A stretch of 64,000 nt of DNA, taken from NCBI GenBank assembly GCA_002901265.1, contig PPHI01000003.1, positions 186,001 through 250,000 of the forward strand. Direction: 5' to 3'. The notes below the pieces were generated by a model. It made no database searches, was not told the DNA's origin, and was given only the letters and a program-made list of their open reading frames with translations. Source of the stretch: Rhodopirellula baltica. GTDB taxonomy: Bacteria; Planctomycetota; Planctomycetia; Pirellulales; Pirellulaceae. Shown piece by piece: positions 23,089 to 32,712 of this stretch (positions within the stretch are counted from its first letter, which is position 1; each line of letters begins with the position of its first letter). The position numbers were made by a program, and so were the translations under genes.

Positions 23089-24252
23089 CTACAGTAGCTT
23101 TGTCAGTCCGTCTCGTAGTCGCCCAACCCCTTCGGTCACCGACTCGCGATCCAACGCACCATACGACACACGTAAAGTACACCCTTCAGCACCGAAGGCA
23201 CTGCCAGGCAGCACTGCCACACGGTAACGAACGATCAATTGTTCCACCAAGTCCATGTCCGTGCGATCGGTTCGCAAGTTCAAGAACAAATAGAACGCTC
23301 CACGCGGCATCGCGACACGGCAACGGTCACCTAAATCGGTAAGGCAATCGAGCGCGACGTCGCGAACCTGCGGCAAGCCCGCGATTTGTTCCAAACACCA
23401 TGCCCGCCCCACATCGAGCGCTGCCGATGCGGCGACCTGGCAGACTTGCGGCGGGCAAATCAAATCCGTGTCTTGGATTTTGCAGTACCCGTCAAGCAAC
23501 TGATCCGGGACAACCATGTAACCGAATCGCCAACCGGCAAGCGCGTACGATTTCGACAACGAGTAAATCGAAATCGTGTGTTGCCCGGCGCCTTCGATCG
23601 AACCTGGCGAGAAATGTGTGGCATCGTCGTACACAAAGTACTCGTACGCTTCGTCAGACACATGGAACAGACCTTTCTCAGCGCACAGTTGATTGATCTC
23701 ACGCAACACGGACTCGTCATACGTGACGCCGGTCGGGTTGTTGGGCGAGACTGTGACGATCGCTCGCGTTCGAGAGGTGATCGCGTGTCGGATTGCGTTG
23801 AGATCAGGTTGCAGTTGATCATCGGTCGACACCGCGATTGTTTTGCACCCTGCCAACGTGATCGCCATCTCGTGATTGAAGTAAAATGGCGTCAACAAAA
23901 TCACTTCGTCGCCAGGGTTCGTGATCGCCAAGATCGCATTGAAGAACCCCATGTTCGCACCGGCGGTACAGACCACCGAGCAACCAGCGCGTTTCGTCTC
24001 GATCCCGTTTTCGCGCGCAAGTTTGTCTTGCAACTTTTCGAGCAGTGTCGCTTGGCCAAGCACCGGCCCATAACGATCGAGCAACGGATCGGATGCGTGA
24101 CCACTGATCGCATCAAAGACCTCGCGTGGCGGACGATAATGCACAACGCCTTGCCCCAGCGAGATGGTGCCTTCGTTGTCTCGCGCTAGGTTTGCAACGA
24201 TCGGGATCACCGGATCTTGAACTTGTCGTACCCGGTCCGATTGTTTGAACAT
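23089..24252 (-). CDS. class I/II PLP-dependent aminotransferase
   Basis: The ATG at 24252 (MFKQSDRVRQVQDPVIP) begins a 387-residue protein of normal length. The much longer open frame reaching 24624 overlaps the VIT1-like gene out of frame and is not coding there. Fold type I features are visible: SLGQGVVHYRPP at the N-terminus, the VSPNNPTGVTYD motif, the DEAYEYFVYDD block with the PLP-nitrogen Asp, and SLSKSYALAGWRFGYMV with the Schiff-base Lys. Its placement 12 bp before an omega-amidase-like gene suggests a glutamine- or methionine-linked transaminase (inference); aspartate/aromatic substrates remain possible. Confidence 0.9.
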   Translation of the reverse strand: MFKQSDRVRQVQDPVIPIVANLARDNEGTISLGQGVVHYRPPREVFDAISGHASDPLLDRYGPVLGQATLLEKLQDKLARENGIETKRAGCSVVCTAGANMGFFNAILAITNPGDEVILLTPFYFNHEMAITLAGCKTIAVSTDDQLQPDLNAIRHAITSRTRAIVTVSPNNPTGVTYDESVLREINQLCAEKGLFHVSDEAYEYFVYDDATHFSPGSIEGAGQHTISIYSLSKSYALAGWRFGYMVVPDQLLDGYCKIQDTDLICPPQVCQVAASAALDVGRAWCLEQIAGLPQVRDVALDCLTDLGDRCRVAMPRGAFYLFLNLRTDRTDMDLVEQLIVRYRVAVLPGSAFGAEGCTLRVSYGALDRESVTEGVGRLRDGLTKLL

Positions 24253-24287
24253 GATGAGGTTCGCTAGAGTTTCAAGTAGACGGCTAT

Positions 24288-25052
24288 TTAGGCGGTGATG
24301 TGTCCCAGCAACGCTCCCACAACATACGCGAGTGCCGCCGCGGATCCGCCGACCGCAAGGGTTTCTGCACCCGCCAGGTACCAGCGTTCGTCGACAAACT
24401 TTGATTTGATCGCGCCGACCAAAAAGAACGCGACACATGTTAGCACCGTACTGATCAGATACGGTGCGGTTACCAAGGTTGGCGCGAACGCCGCAACGAC
24501 AAAGGCAAGCAGTGGGACAAATCCGATCACATTGAATGCCACCATCGTTGCCGCGGCTGCTCGAATTGGCGATCGGCGTACGAGGCTTAAACCGTATTCG
24601 TCGGTCAACATCGTGTTGATCCAACGGTTGCGATCTTGGGTGATGATCTCGACGGCGCGGTCCAGGTCTTCGCCCTCGAACCCTTTTGCCGCAAAGATCT
24701 GCCGCACCTCTTCACGCTCGCCTTCGGGGTAGACGTCGATGTGGTGCATTTCGATTTCACGGACATTGTCGTGCAACTGCTGGTCGACGCGTGTTCCCAA
24801 AAAGTTGCTTGCCGCCATCGAGAACCCGTCGCCGATCAAGTTCGCAAAGCCCAGGATGATCACGATGTCGGAGGACAACCCTGCACCGGCCACTCCTGAT
24901 ACCACAGCAAACGTCGTGACGGTCCCATCGATGCCGCCATAGACCAAGTCGGACAAATAGCCGGCTTGGTTTTCTGTTGCCAAACGTGCGCGGATTTTCG
25001 CGACGCTGTGCTGGTCTTGTAACTCTTGTCGACTCGGTCGATGTAAGGCCAT
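24288..25052 (-). CDS. VIT1/CCC1-family transporter (iron/manganese)
   Basis: This 254-residue integral membrane protein shows the VIT1/CCC1 pattern: YLSDLVYGGIDGTVTTFAVVSG in the first helix, ILGFANLIGDGFSMAASNFLG in the second, a soluble helical insert rich in Glu and His (EIEMHHIDVYPEGEREEVRQIF, about 105-150) that binds metals in plant VIT1, then three more helices. Family members move Fe2+ or Mn2+ out of the cytosol. ATG 25052 is used; an ATG immediately before it is also possible. It lies 35 bp upstream of the aminotransferase gene on the same strand, but a functional link is not evident. Confidence 0.88.
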   Translation of the reverse strand: MALHRPSRQELQDQHSVAKIRARLATENQAGYLSDLVYGGIDGTVTTFAVVSGVAGAGLSSDIVIILGFANLIGDGFSMAASNFLGTRVDQQLHDNVREIEMHHIDVYPEGEREEVRQIFAAKGFEGEDLDRAVEIITQDRNRWINTMLTDEYGLSLVRRSPIRAAAATMVAFNVIGFVPLLAFVVAAFAPTLVTAPYLISTVLTCVAFFLVGAIKSKFVDERWYLAGAETLAVGGSAAALAYVVGALLGHITA

Positions 25053-25195
25053 CAATCATCTTGAAAGTAGGGAAAAGGCATCACCGCCTTAGGAAATACC
25101 CTCATTCGCAAAGACGGTTCCCGCACCGGGCCAGTTCGGCCTTATGTTTGTCGCAGTGTACCTTGTGATGTGCTTAAGGTGAAACGAGGCCCCAG

Positions 25196-26557
25196 ATGAC
25201 TGTCGAACTGATGTCCGTCGAACAAGAGCTCGAACAGTTCATGTCCGGGCTGAAGAAACGCAACCCCTACGAGGAAGAGTTTCATCAAGCGGTTGAGGAA
25301 GTCGCCGCATCCGTTTTACCGTGGTACCTCGACCACGAGCAGTATCGTAAGGCACAGATCCTTGAACGGGTGACCGAGCCCGACCGAATTGTGACGTTTC
25401 GAGTCTGTTGGGAAACCGACGACGGAGACATTCGTGCCAATCGCGCGTGGCGCGTCCAGTTCAATCATTCGTTGGGGCCTTACAAAGGCGGATTGCGATT
25501 CCATCCCTCGGTCACCCTCAGCGTCTTAAAGTTCTTGGGGTTCGAACAGATCTTTAAGAACAGTTTGACCGGCTTGCCAATGGGCGGCGCCAAAGGCGGT
25601 TCGAACTTTAATCCGAAAGGCAAGAGCGAACGCGAAGTGATGCGGTTCTGCCAATCAATGATGACGGAACTCCATCGCCACATCGGAGAAGACGTTGACG
25701 TGCCGGCTGGTGATATCGGTGTCGGCGGGCGCGAAATCAGTTACCTGTTCGGGCAATACATGCGGCTAGAGAACCGTTGGAGCGGTGTGTTGACTGGCAA
25801 AGGGCTCTCCTTTGGCGGAAGCGCCGTACGTACCGAAGCGACCGGGTACGGATGCGTGTATTTCTGCGAACACATGTTGAACCAACACGGCGAAGAGTTG
25901 GCCGGCAAACGCGTCGCGATCAGTGGCAGCGGAAACGTCGCGACGTATGCGGCCGAAAAGGCGATCGAGAAAGGCACCAAAGTCGTCACGCTCAGCGACT
26001 CGGCCGGTTTCGTCCACATCAAAGATGGACTGACCGAACAACAGTTGCACTACGTGAAAGACCTCAAAGAAAACCGTCGCGGCAGAATCGAAGAGATGGC
26101 AGAAGCGTTCGCGTCGGTCGAGTATTACGCTGACGCTCGACCTTGGGGCGTCGACTGTGACGTGGCACTTCCCTGTGCGACGCAGAATGAAATGGATGCG
26201 ATCGACGCCCAGCAGCTTGTCCGAGGCGGTTGCTTGGCGGTCTGCGAAGGTGCCAACATGCCGTTGACTGCTGAAGCGGCAAAGGTGTTGGCCGACAACG
26301 GCGTCTTGCACGCGCCGGGAAAGGCGTCCAACGCCGGCGGTGTCGCCGTCAGCGGATTGGAACAAAGCCAAAACGCGATGCGAATCAGTTGGACGCGTGA
26401 AGAGGTCGATGAACGATTGCGATCGATCATTGCCAACATCCACGCACGTTGCGTGGAGTACGGACACAAGCAGGGCCGTGTGAACTATGTCGATGGGGCG
26501 AACATCGCGGGTTTCAAGAAAGTCGCCGACGCGATGTTAGCGTACGGAGTGGTGTGA
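25196..26557 (+). CDS. gdhA: NADP-type glutamate dehydrogenase
   Basis: The 453-residue length and signatures match the hexameric class of glutamate dehydrogenase, which interconverts 2-oxoglutarate plus ammonium and L-glutamate. Visible motifs are LGPYKGGLRFHPSV (substrate-binding Lys), the GLPMGGAKGGSNF active-site block with the catalytic Lys, PAGDIGVGGREISYLFGQY, and the Rossmann motif AISGSGNVATYAA. Coenzyme preference for NADPH is assigned from family length and similarity only. It is monocistronic: a 15-bp perfect hairpin follows the stop. A type II glutamine synthetase is encoded about 26 kb away in this window. Confidence 0.95.
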   Translation: MTVELMSVEQELEQFMSGLKKRNPYEEEFHQAVEEVAASVLPWYLDHEQYRKAQILERVTEPDRIVTFRVCWETDDGDIRANRAWRVQFNHSLGPYKGGLRFHPSVTLSVLKFLGFEQIFKNSLTGLPMGGAKGGSNFNPKGKSEREVMRFCQSMMTELHRHIGEDVDVPAGDIGVGGREISYLFGQYMRLENRWSGVLTGKGLSFGGSAVRTEATGYGCVYFCEHMLNQHGEELAGKRVAISGSGNVATYAAEKAIEKGTKVVTLSDSAGFVHIKDGLTEQQLHYVKDLKENRRGRIEEMAEAFASVEYYADARPWGVDCDVALPCATQNEMDAIDAQQLVRGGCLAVCEGANMPLTAEAAKVLADNGVLHAPGKASNAGGVAVSGLEQSQNAMRISWTREEVDERLRSIIANIHARCVEYGHKQGRVNYVDGANIAGFKKVADAMLAYGVV

Positions 26558-26610
26558 GTCGGTCCGATCGTCGATCTGCGACGACACACCTTCCGGACGA
26601 ACGCCTCAAA

Positions 26611-26646
26611 AAAACGGCCACCGGTGTAATAACCGGTGGCCGTTTT
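26611..26646. terminator. bidirectional terminator between gdhA and the Gfo/Idh/MocA gene
   Basis: AAAACGGCCACCGGT (26611-26625) pairs perfectly with ACCGGTGGCCGTTTT (26632-26646) around a GTAATA loop. It has T residues on both outgoing strands and lies between the convergent stops at 26557 and 26679. Confidence 0.9.
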
Positions 26647-26678
26647 GGCGGTTTCAAAATTCGATCGAGCTTGGAAGC

Positions 26679-28088
26679 TTAGACTTCCCAGCCTTCACGG
26701 TATTCGCGAGCGACGAATTCGTTGATCGCAGGCATGTTGGTGCTCTTCAGGTTTTCGGCATCCCATTCGATGCGTTGACCTTCACCGGCACGCAGTGCCA
26801 AGTTACCGACCAAGATGGTCTCGGTCAGACGGCCAGCGTAACCGAAGTTCGACATGGTGCCGGGCTCGTAATCGCCTTTGCAGGTTTCGACGAATTCCCA
26901 TTTTTGACGAAGGTCCGTGTTGGCCTTGAACGGGATCCGTGGCAACGTTTGAGCTGGCAACTCGAAGTCAGCGTACTGGTCGCGAGGCAGCAGAACGTAG
27001 CGAGCACCGTAATCGTTCTCGCTGAACAGCATGCCTTTGCTACCGACAACCAACGCACCACTTTGCTTGTTGCCGCCGGCGCGTTGCTCGGCGATCTTCT
27101 TTTGGTAACGTGCTGGCAGTTGGCTGATCAAATCGTCCGATGGCAGTTCGCCACCGTCGTACCAGCGGAACTTGCAAGCCGGCAGGCCTTCACGCTCTGG
27201 GAACTCGAACAGGATCGAGCTGCTACCGGGATAGCTTTCGCCTTCGACGATGCCTGGGTTCTTGACTGCGGTGACGGCGATCGGGTCCCACAGTTTCAAT
27301 GCCATGACGGGCATGTTGGTGGTGTGGCAAGCCATGTCGCCAAGAGCGCCGGTACCGAAGTCAACCCAACCACGCCAGTTGAACGAGTGGTAAGCGCCTT
27401 TCTTGAACGGACGCATTTGTGCTGGGCCGATCCAAGCGTCCCAGTTCAATGTGTCCGGCACGGGGTCTTCGCCAGCGGGGCGACCTTGACCTTGTGGCCA
27501 CACAGGACGGTTCGACCAAATGTGAACTTCCGAGACGTCGCCGATCGCGCCGCTTTGGATGACTTCGACGGCTTCACGCAATCCGTCTTCGCTGGTGCCT
27601 TGGTTACCCATTTGAGTCACAACGCCGGTCTCTTCAGCCGTTTGACGCATCAGGCGTGCTTCGCTGATCGACCACGTCAGTGGCTTTTGGCAGTAGACGT
27701 GCTTCTTCATGCGCATCGCACGAACAGCGGCAGCAGCGTGCGTGTGGTCAGGCGTGCTGACGGTGACGATGTCGACCTTGTCGCCCAACTTTTCGAGCAT
27801 TTCGCGGAAGTCCGAGAACTTCTCTGCGTCGGGGTGGTCGAGCGCTTTCTTCTCGAGGAACAGCGAGTCGACATCACAAAGGCCGACCAACTTGACGCCG
27901 TTTTCGGCGATGTGGCTAGCGTCGCTACTGCCTTTTCCGCCGACGCCGATACACGCGGCGGTCAAACCTTGTAGCGCCGAGTCTTGGGCACGAACCTGCT
28001 TTGACGTGCTGGTCCAGTATCCCGCCCCGATGGCACCTGCTGCCGCAGTTTGCCCCAGGAAAGTACGACGATTCGTCCGCTTGGTCAT
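26679..28088 (-). CDS. Tat-exported Gfo/Idh/MocA family oxidoreductase
   Basis: The 469-residue protein begins with a twin-arginine signal (TNRRTFLGQTAAAGAIGAGY), so it should be folded with its cofactor and exported. The Rossmann motif is ACIGVGGKGSSDASH at about 45-58. The conserved EKP-type motif reads HVYCQKPLTWSISEARLM, with Gln where most family members have Glu; the Lys and Pro are kept. A C-terminal alpha/beta domain with MGNQGTSEDGLREAVEVI and GDMACHTTNMP follows, typical of the large planctomycete/Verrucomicrobia group. Family members oxidise or isomerise sugars; the substrate cannot be told from this locus. No neighbouring sugar genes are present. Confidence 0.92.
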   Translation of the reverse strand: MTKRTNRRTFLGQTAAAGAIGAGYWTSTSKQVRAQDSALQGLTAACIGVGGKGSSDASHIAENGVKLVGLCDVDSLFLEKKALDHPDAEKFSDFREMLEKLGDKVDIVTVSTPDHTHAAAAVRAMRMKKHVYCQKPLTWSISEARLMRQTAEETGVVTQMGNQGTSEDGLREAVEVIQSGAIGDVSEVHIWSNRPVWPQGQGRPAGEDPVPDTLNWDAWIGPAQMRPFKKGAYHSFNWRGWVDFGTGALGDMACHTTNMPVMALKLWDPIAVTAVKNPGIVEGESYPGSSSILFEFPEREGLPACKFRWYDGGELPSDDLISQLPARYQKKIAEQRAGGNKQSGALVVGSKGMLFSENDYGARYVLLPRDQYADFELPAQTLPRIPFKANTDLRQKWEFVETCKGDYEPGTMSNFGYAGRLTETILVGNLALRAGEGQRIEWDAENLKSTNMPAINEFVAREYREGWEV

Positions 28089-28402
28089 TCAAAAATTCCT
28101 CAGAAGAAGACAATGGGTTTTCGCTCGGCCGGATGCATAGTCGCTGAACCAGCGTCCGCGCAAATCACGTTAACTTTGCAGCCTAGAAAGAATAACCGTC
28201 TCTACGGCAAATCACAACGTTTTGACAGCCCAGTTCGTTGTCAACTCGGGAATCATTTGTCAACATGGAGGGTTCGGATGATGAAATCGGCCCCGTTGAG
28301 GACTTCCGCACAGGTTTCGCCAGCAGTGGTTCCTCAACATTGGTTCTTCAGCCAAGGTTTCACGTTTTCCCGCCGCAAGCTCACACCCCCCAATCAAATC
28401 TG
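28089..28402. other. 314-bp divergent intergenic region
   Basis: This stretch separates the minus-strand oxidoreductase from the plus-strand LRR lipoprotein gene and should contain both promoters. An in-frame ATG at 28238 would extend the LRR protein, but the added residues are not signal-like. No operator or RNA structure could be identified. Confidence 0.4.
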
Positions 28403-29731
28403 ATGATTCGATCGATTTTCCGAGGCCAACGTGGCCACGTTGTCTTTGCCGCGATCCTTTCGGTTTCCGCCACTAGCGGTTGTGGTCGTAAAGACGCCGC
28501 CCCCCCAGCTGAAAAGCCCGAGGCTGCCGTCGCTCCCGAAAAAGCCGCTCCCGAACCAGATGTCGCCGAAGACGTCAAAGCTCTGGAAGAGGCCGGATTT
28601 AGCCTGAAAAAAGACGATGCCGGCAACGTGGTCTCGTTCGGAGTCGCCAGTGATAGCGATATCAGTGACTCTTTCGTTCACCTCGCAGGCCTGAAAAATG
28701 TCAAGGAAGCCCAGTTCAGCGGCCCTGGAATCGGCGATGAAGGCCTGGATGTACTTTCAGAGCTACAAACCCTCAAGGTCCTCGACCTCACCGATTCGGC
28801 GATCACCGACGAAACACTCGAGCCGATTTCCAAGATCACCAACCTCGACGTGCTTCGCCTCCGCCGCGTTGCTGTCACCGCCGAAGGGTTGGCGAAACTG
28901 AAACCGCTGCAGAAACTTCGCGTCATCGACCTGCGAAACACCACCTGCAAAGACGATGCGATCAAAGAGGTTTCGGCCCTCAAATCGCTGATCGATATCC
29001 AACTCGAAAAAACACAAATCAGCGACACGGCGATCACCTACCTGACCGGCTTGAAACTGAAATCGTTCAACGCCAACGCCTGTCGTACACTGACCAACGC
29101 GACGCTTGAATCGCTTGGCAAAATCGCAACCCTGCAACAAATCCAAGTCGATTACTCGTCGATCACCGACGACGGAATGAAGCACCTCGCCAACCTGAAG
29201 AACCTCTCACGCGTTCGCATCCGCGGTTGCTTCGTCACCGACAAGGGCATCGAAGCGATGGGCAGTGGCGACAAGATCCAACGTCTAGAACTGCGTGACA
29301 CTGCGATCACCGGCGAAGCACTCGCACGCATCGCGACGTTCCCCAACCTGACCTTCTTGGACTTGGGCGAATGCCGACGGATTCAACCCGAAGGATTCAA
29401 GAACCTCGCCAAAGCGACGGGTTTGACCTACGCCGGTTTCTGGGAAACCAAACTGAACGACGAAGCGTTTCAAGCACTCGGCGGATTGACCAACCTGACC
29501 ACGCTTGACGCACGCGACACGGAACTCGGCGACGAATCCGTCGACACGATCTTGAAGTTCACCAAGTTGACCAAGCTTGATCTCGCCGGAAACCAAATGA
29601 TGACTGACGATGGCTTCATCAAACTCGCTCAGCTTCCGAACTTGACTTGGATCGGTGTCGGCAACTCGAACATCGGCTATGACGCGTTCGACGAGTTTGA
29701 AAAGAACGAAAACCTGCACATCGAAGAGTAG
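28403..29731 (+). CDS. leucine-rich-repeat lipoprotein
   Basis: ATG 28403 is chosen because it gives a lipoprotein signal directly (VVFAAILSVSATSGC, Cys27). The upstream ATG at 28238 would bury it. The 442-residue product has an Ala/Pro/Glu-rich linker to about residue 60, then about 14 leucine-rich repeats of the 23-25-residue type (LKNVKEAQFSGPGIGDEGL, LTNLTTLDARDTELGDESV and similar), similar to the F-box/GALA-like repeats common in planctomycetes. Such arrays form curved solenoids for protein binding. It should be anchored to a membrane facing the periplasm. The partner is unknown. Confidence 0.88.
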   Translation: MIRSIFRGQRGHVVFAAILSVSATSGCGRKDAAPPAEKPEAAVAPEKAAPEPDVAEDVKALEEAGFSLKKDDAGNVVSFGVASDSDISDSFVHLAGLKNVKEAQFSGPGIGDEGLDVLSELQTLKVLDLTDSAITDETLEPISKITNLDVLRLRRVAVTAEGLAKLKPLQKLRVIDLRNTTCKDDAIKEVSALKSLIDIQLEKTQISDTAITYLTGLKLKSFNANACRTLTNATLESLGKIATLQQIQVDYSSITDDGMKHLANLKNLSRVRIRGCFVTDKGIEAMGSGDKIQRLELRDTAITGEALARIATFPNLTFLDLGECRRIQPEGFKNLAKATGLTYAGFWETKLNDEAFQALGGLTNLTTLDARDTELGDESVDTILKFTKLTKLDLAGNQMMTDDGFIKLAQLPNLTWIGVGNSNIGYDAFDEFEKNENLHIEE

Positions 29732-29798
29732 GCCTCTAACGGCGCTCTAACGAACGCGTGATACACGATCCGCTGGTAAGCCACGACTTGCCGGCGGA

Positions 29799-30704
29799 TC
29801 AGGGAAACTGATACGCCTCGTTGGTTACATCAAAATCGCTGTCTGTCAGCCCAACGTTGGTTTTCAAATCGCGGTACTCGTACGACTCCAGCAGCGGCAA
29901 CTCGCCGCCTTCTTTTTCCGGCCAACCGAAACTGCGGTAACTCAATACAAGCAGTTCTTCTGGGTCGAAGATAATCTCCGCGAGTGAGAAGTCGTCTTTG
30001 CCACCGCCCGGTTTGCTGCGGGTCGCTTGGATTAGCTCACAATTGCGTCCATAGTATTCGTGATCTTTGGTAATCGTGACAGAGACATCGGGGTTATCGA
30101 GGTCCTTCTTGCCGCGTTCGAGCAGCTGTTCGGTCAACCGGGAGAGGCCGATTTCATAGATCGGGAACTTTTGTCCCTGCATCGCCAGCATCCCGGTCGG
30201 ATCGAGCCAGATCGTTTTCCAGCTCAGCAGCATCGACGTTTCGTGGACCGCCATCAGCCCGTCATTGAGATCTTTGCCCCAGATCACTTCGCGCCCTGCG
30301 ATCCCCTCGGGTGCTTTGAATTTGATATAGATTCGCATCGGCGCGTCGTTCGACTCGTTGCGATGCCGAGTATGAATCTTTACTTCCATCTCGTTGCGTT
30401 CGCTCAGCTTGCCCGCATCGTCACGTTGCTGCTTCACGAACGTCGCGGTGTAGTCGTTCAACGACGTGTCCATTTTATCGAGCGCCCGCTCGGCTAGATC
30501 CAGCACGTCGCGCATCGACGATTCACGCGTTTGCGAATTGGCGTCGTCATCGCTCTGCAACTCAGCTTTGGGCGGCGGTGCGGTGGGTGCGATATCTTGC
30601 TTTACATCGGGGCCCGACCGCACGGCAAAGGCGACACCGCCGATCAAGACGAGGATCACACCGATCGCGATCGGAATACGGCGAATAGTAGGCGAGGTCG
30701 TCAT
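29799..30704 (-). CDS. DUF1571 domain-containing membrane-anchored protein
   Basis: This 301-residue protein has an N-terminal anchor or uncleaved signal (IPIAIGVILVLIGGVAFAV), a polar linker, and a DUF1571-like domain from about residue 70: LNDYTATFVKQQRDDAGKLSERNEMEVKI, MRIYIKFKAPEGIAGREVIW and YYGRNCELIQATR. The beta-rich pattern with outward-looking strands resembles the LolA/LolB-like fold proposed for outer-membrane lipoprotein-sorting and related proteins (family knowledge, not shown here). It stands alone; the gene upstream on the same strand is separated by 320 bp and a terminator. Confidence 0.82.
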   Translation of the reverse strand: MTTSPTIRRIPIAIGVILVLIGGVAFAVRSGPDVKQDIAPTAPPPKAELQSDDDANSQTRESSMRDVLDLAERALDKMDTSLNDYTATFVKQQRDDAGKLSERNEMEVKIHTRHRNESNDAPMRIYIKFKAPEGIAGREVIWGKDLNDGLMAVHETSMLLSWKTIWLDPTGMLAMQGQKFPIYEIGLSRLTEQLLERGKKDLDNPDVSVTITKDHEYYGRNCELIQATRSKPGGGKDDFSLAEIIFDPEELLVLSYRSFGWPEKEGGELPLLESYEYRDLKTNVGLTDSDFDVTNEAYQFP

Positions 30705-31024
30705 CGTTCAGTGGGGCAGCAAGTGTAAATGGAATGAACCGCGGTTGCGGATCGACGGGCGATCGTTGTAGTTGAGCCGCAACACCAACCGCAAGGCGAT
30801 CTTTGTGAGGCCAGCGATCACTCACTCGTTTGGTGCCGCCGCTGGGACTGTGGATTGTTTTCGGCGGGCTAGTCCTGCGAACGCTCGACCCACCCGATGG
30901 GCGAATCGATTGCGGTCCGCTCTCCTGCGATCCGACAAAAAAACACGGCCCGGACGCTGGCGTCCGACCCGTGTTTCGAAAGACGTTTGCTGTGCAGGAG
31001 CACAGCATCAATGCCGTTCTGCGA
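30705..31024. other. 320-bp gap containing a terminator
   Basis: Besides the minus-strand terminator at 30935-30976, nothing is supported here. The part next to 30704 should contain the promoter of the DUF1571 gene. Confidence 0.45.
30935..30976 (-). terminator. terminator of the minus-strand secreted protein gene
   Basis: CGGACG (30951-30956) pairs with CGTCCG (30961-30966). After a small bulge, AAACACGG (30941-30948) pairs with CCGTGTTT (30969-30976). The A run at 30937-30943 gives a T run on the minus strand. It lies about 50 bp after the stop at 31025. Confidence 0.8.
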
Positions 31025-32712
31025 CTAGAACTGGCCAGGCTGCTGTGGCTTCATCGAAGCACCGATCGCTTCGATTAGCGATTCGCCGACTTTGATGCTG
31101 ACGTTCGATCCATTGTCGATCGAGTCGGTGACCATCGTGATGGTGCCTTTGTCGCTCGACGCATTCAACGAAGCGATAATCGGTTCCAGCTTTTCGGCGA
31201 CGCGTGGGTCAACCGAGCGAGCCAATTCCAGGAATGGCATCAGCTTCATTTTGAACTGACCCAAGGGGCGATTTCCGTTGTCGCTGGAGTTTCCGGCGTC
31301 GATGAACTGGTTCAGGACACCTTCGCTGTCACGTCCGATTGCCAGGTAAATCGCTTTCGGAGCGGTGCCGATGTGAACCTTCAGCGTGTCGCCGAACATC
31401 GAACGCAATTCGTGCTCGTATTCGGGAATGTCAGCTTCGATCAAGTGCATGGTGACGTCGCCGTGTTTGCCAACGTCGAACGAGAACCGAGGTGCGTCAT
31501 CGACGTCTGGAACCTTGGTGGCGAGATCTTTGGCCAATGCGGCGAAGTCTTCACCGTCGGCGATAAAGAAGCCCAGTACGGCGTTGAATTTGTCGGTACC
31601 GGCGTTGACCATCAAGCCCATGTCGGCTTTGCCTTCTTCGATCGATTCGGTGATGATCGCGAAAAATCGGCCCATGTACTGCTCGATTTCTTCGATCTGT
31701 TGTGGTGGCATGTTGCCTTCCGCTTCGATCGCACCACGAATCATCGTGGTGGCGTTGCCCAAGCTGGACTTCGCTTGCGTGATCGCTTCTGGGCTGATCG
31801 AGGTCGCGCTGTGCAGGTACGCCGCGGCGCTCTCGTTGATCACCGACGCGAAACGCGATGGGATTGCTTGTTGACCGCCATACATCGCAGCCAGCTTGCT
31901 GCCGGGGACGGCAGTAAACGAAGCATCGAGGGCGATGTGACGTCCTTCTTGGTTGATGTTGATTCCGAAGAACAGTTGATCGGCGTCGCGAATCAATTGC
32001 TCAAGTTGCTCGATCGAGCTCTCGGCCATCTCGCGAGACGCTTCGTTATCGGGCTGGTTGGCCATGGCTTGTTCAAAGCCTTGACGCATCGAATCGATCG
32101 CGACGTTGCGCAGTTCCATCGGGATCTGCTGCACTTGCAACTTGACGGCAACGTTGTAGTCATCGCCCATGCCAGCGAAGAACGCGCTCGGATCGGCAGG
32201 AACCAAGCCCAACACGTCTTTGCTAGGAGCGGCGATCGCGTTGTTGCCGTTTTGCTTGATGAAGACGGTGTTGCGATTGACGGTCAAGACCAGCGTTCCG
32301 TCGTCGAGTTCGTCGACAGGCCGGTTTGTGTTTCGATTCGTTTCAGGATCGATCGGATGTCGCTGGTTGGCAACACGACGATCGGCTGCGGCATTCCACC
32401 AGCCAGCGGGACCAGAACGCCGATCGGTCGGCTGGTATCAATCCCTTGGGCGTACATGCCGGTCATCATGGCGAAGATGCCGCCAAACTGGGGCTGTCCC
32501 GCCAGAGTCGTGACGTGATTGACGTCCGCGGTCAGCTTGCTGATCGACGCAACAGAAACCACAACAACGGGCTGAGTGCCGTCGGTAAACGTAGCCGTTT
32601 GCGCTCGCGCCACCGGCGCGGCAACCATCGCCGCCATCAAAACGGCTGCCGAAGCGACCGTGCGAATGGGGGTGATGGCGAACCATTTCTTTGTCATTAA
32701 ACCCATGTTCAA
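31025..32712 (-). pseudogene. secreted conserved planctomycete protein split by an apparent -1 frameshift
   Basis: Two overlapping frames make one protein. The first (from 32712) has a signal peptide (AAVLMAAMVAAPVARAQ) and reads to ILKRIETQTG, then goes out of frame and stops at 32284. In the next frame the sequence continues as PVDELDDGTLVLTVNRNTVFIKQ and runs to the stop at 31025. The 1688-nt span is one base short of 563 codons. The shift is at about 32320, where GGCC would have to be GGCCC on the minus strand. The repaired product of 562 residues is helical with repeated motifs (IPMELRNVAIDSMRQGF, QQIEEIEQYMGRFFAII), resembling a planctomycete secreted protein of unknown role. The ATG at about 32697 (MTKKWFAITP) is an alternative start. 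Confidence 0.8.

Noticed and set aside
24253-24624. Upstream extension of the aminotransferase frame
   Set aside because: It overlaps the VIT1-like gene in another frame, is Arg/Cys-rich and has no similarity to the aminotransferase N-terminus.
26775-27974. 399-codon plus-strand open frame
   Set aside because: Antisense of the Gfo/Idh/MocA gene; no domain or start signal.
29755-29800. Possible terminator GATCCGC...GCGGATC after the LRR gene
   Set aside because: The stem is interrupted and neither strand has a T run after it.
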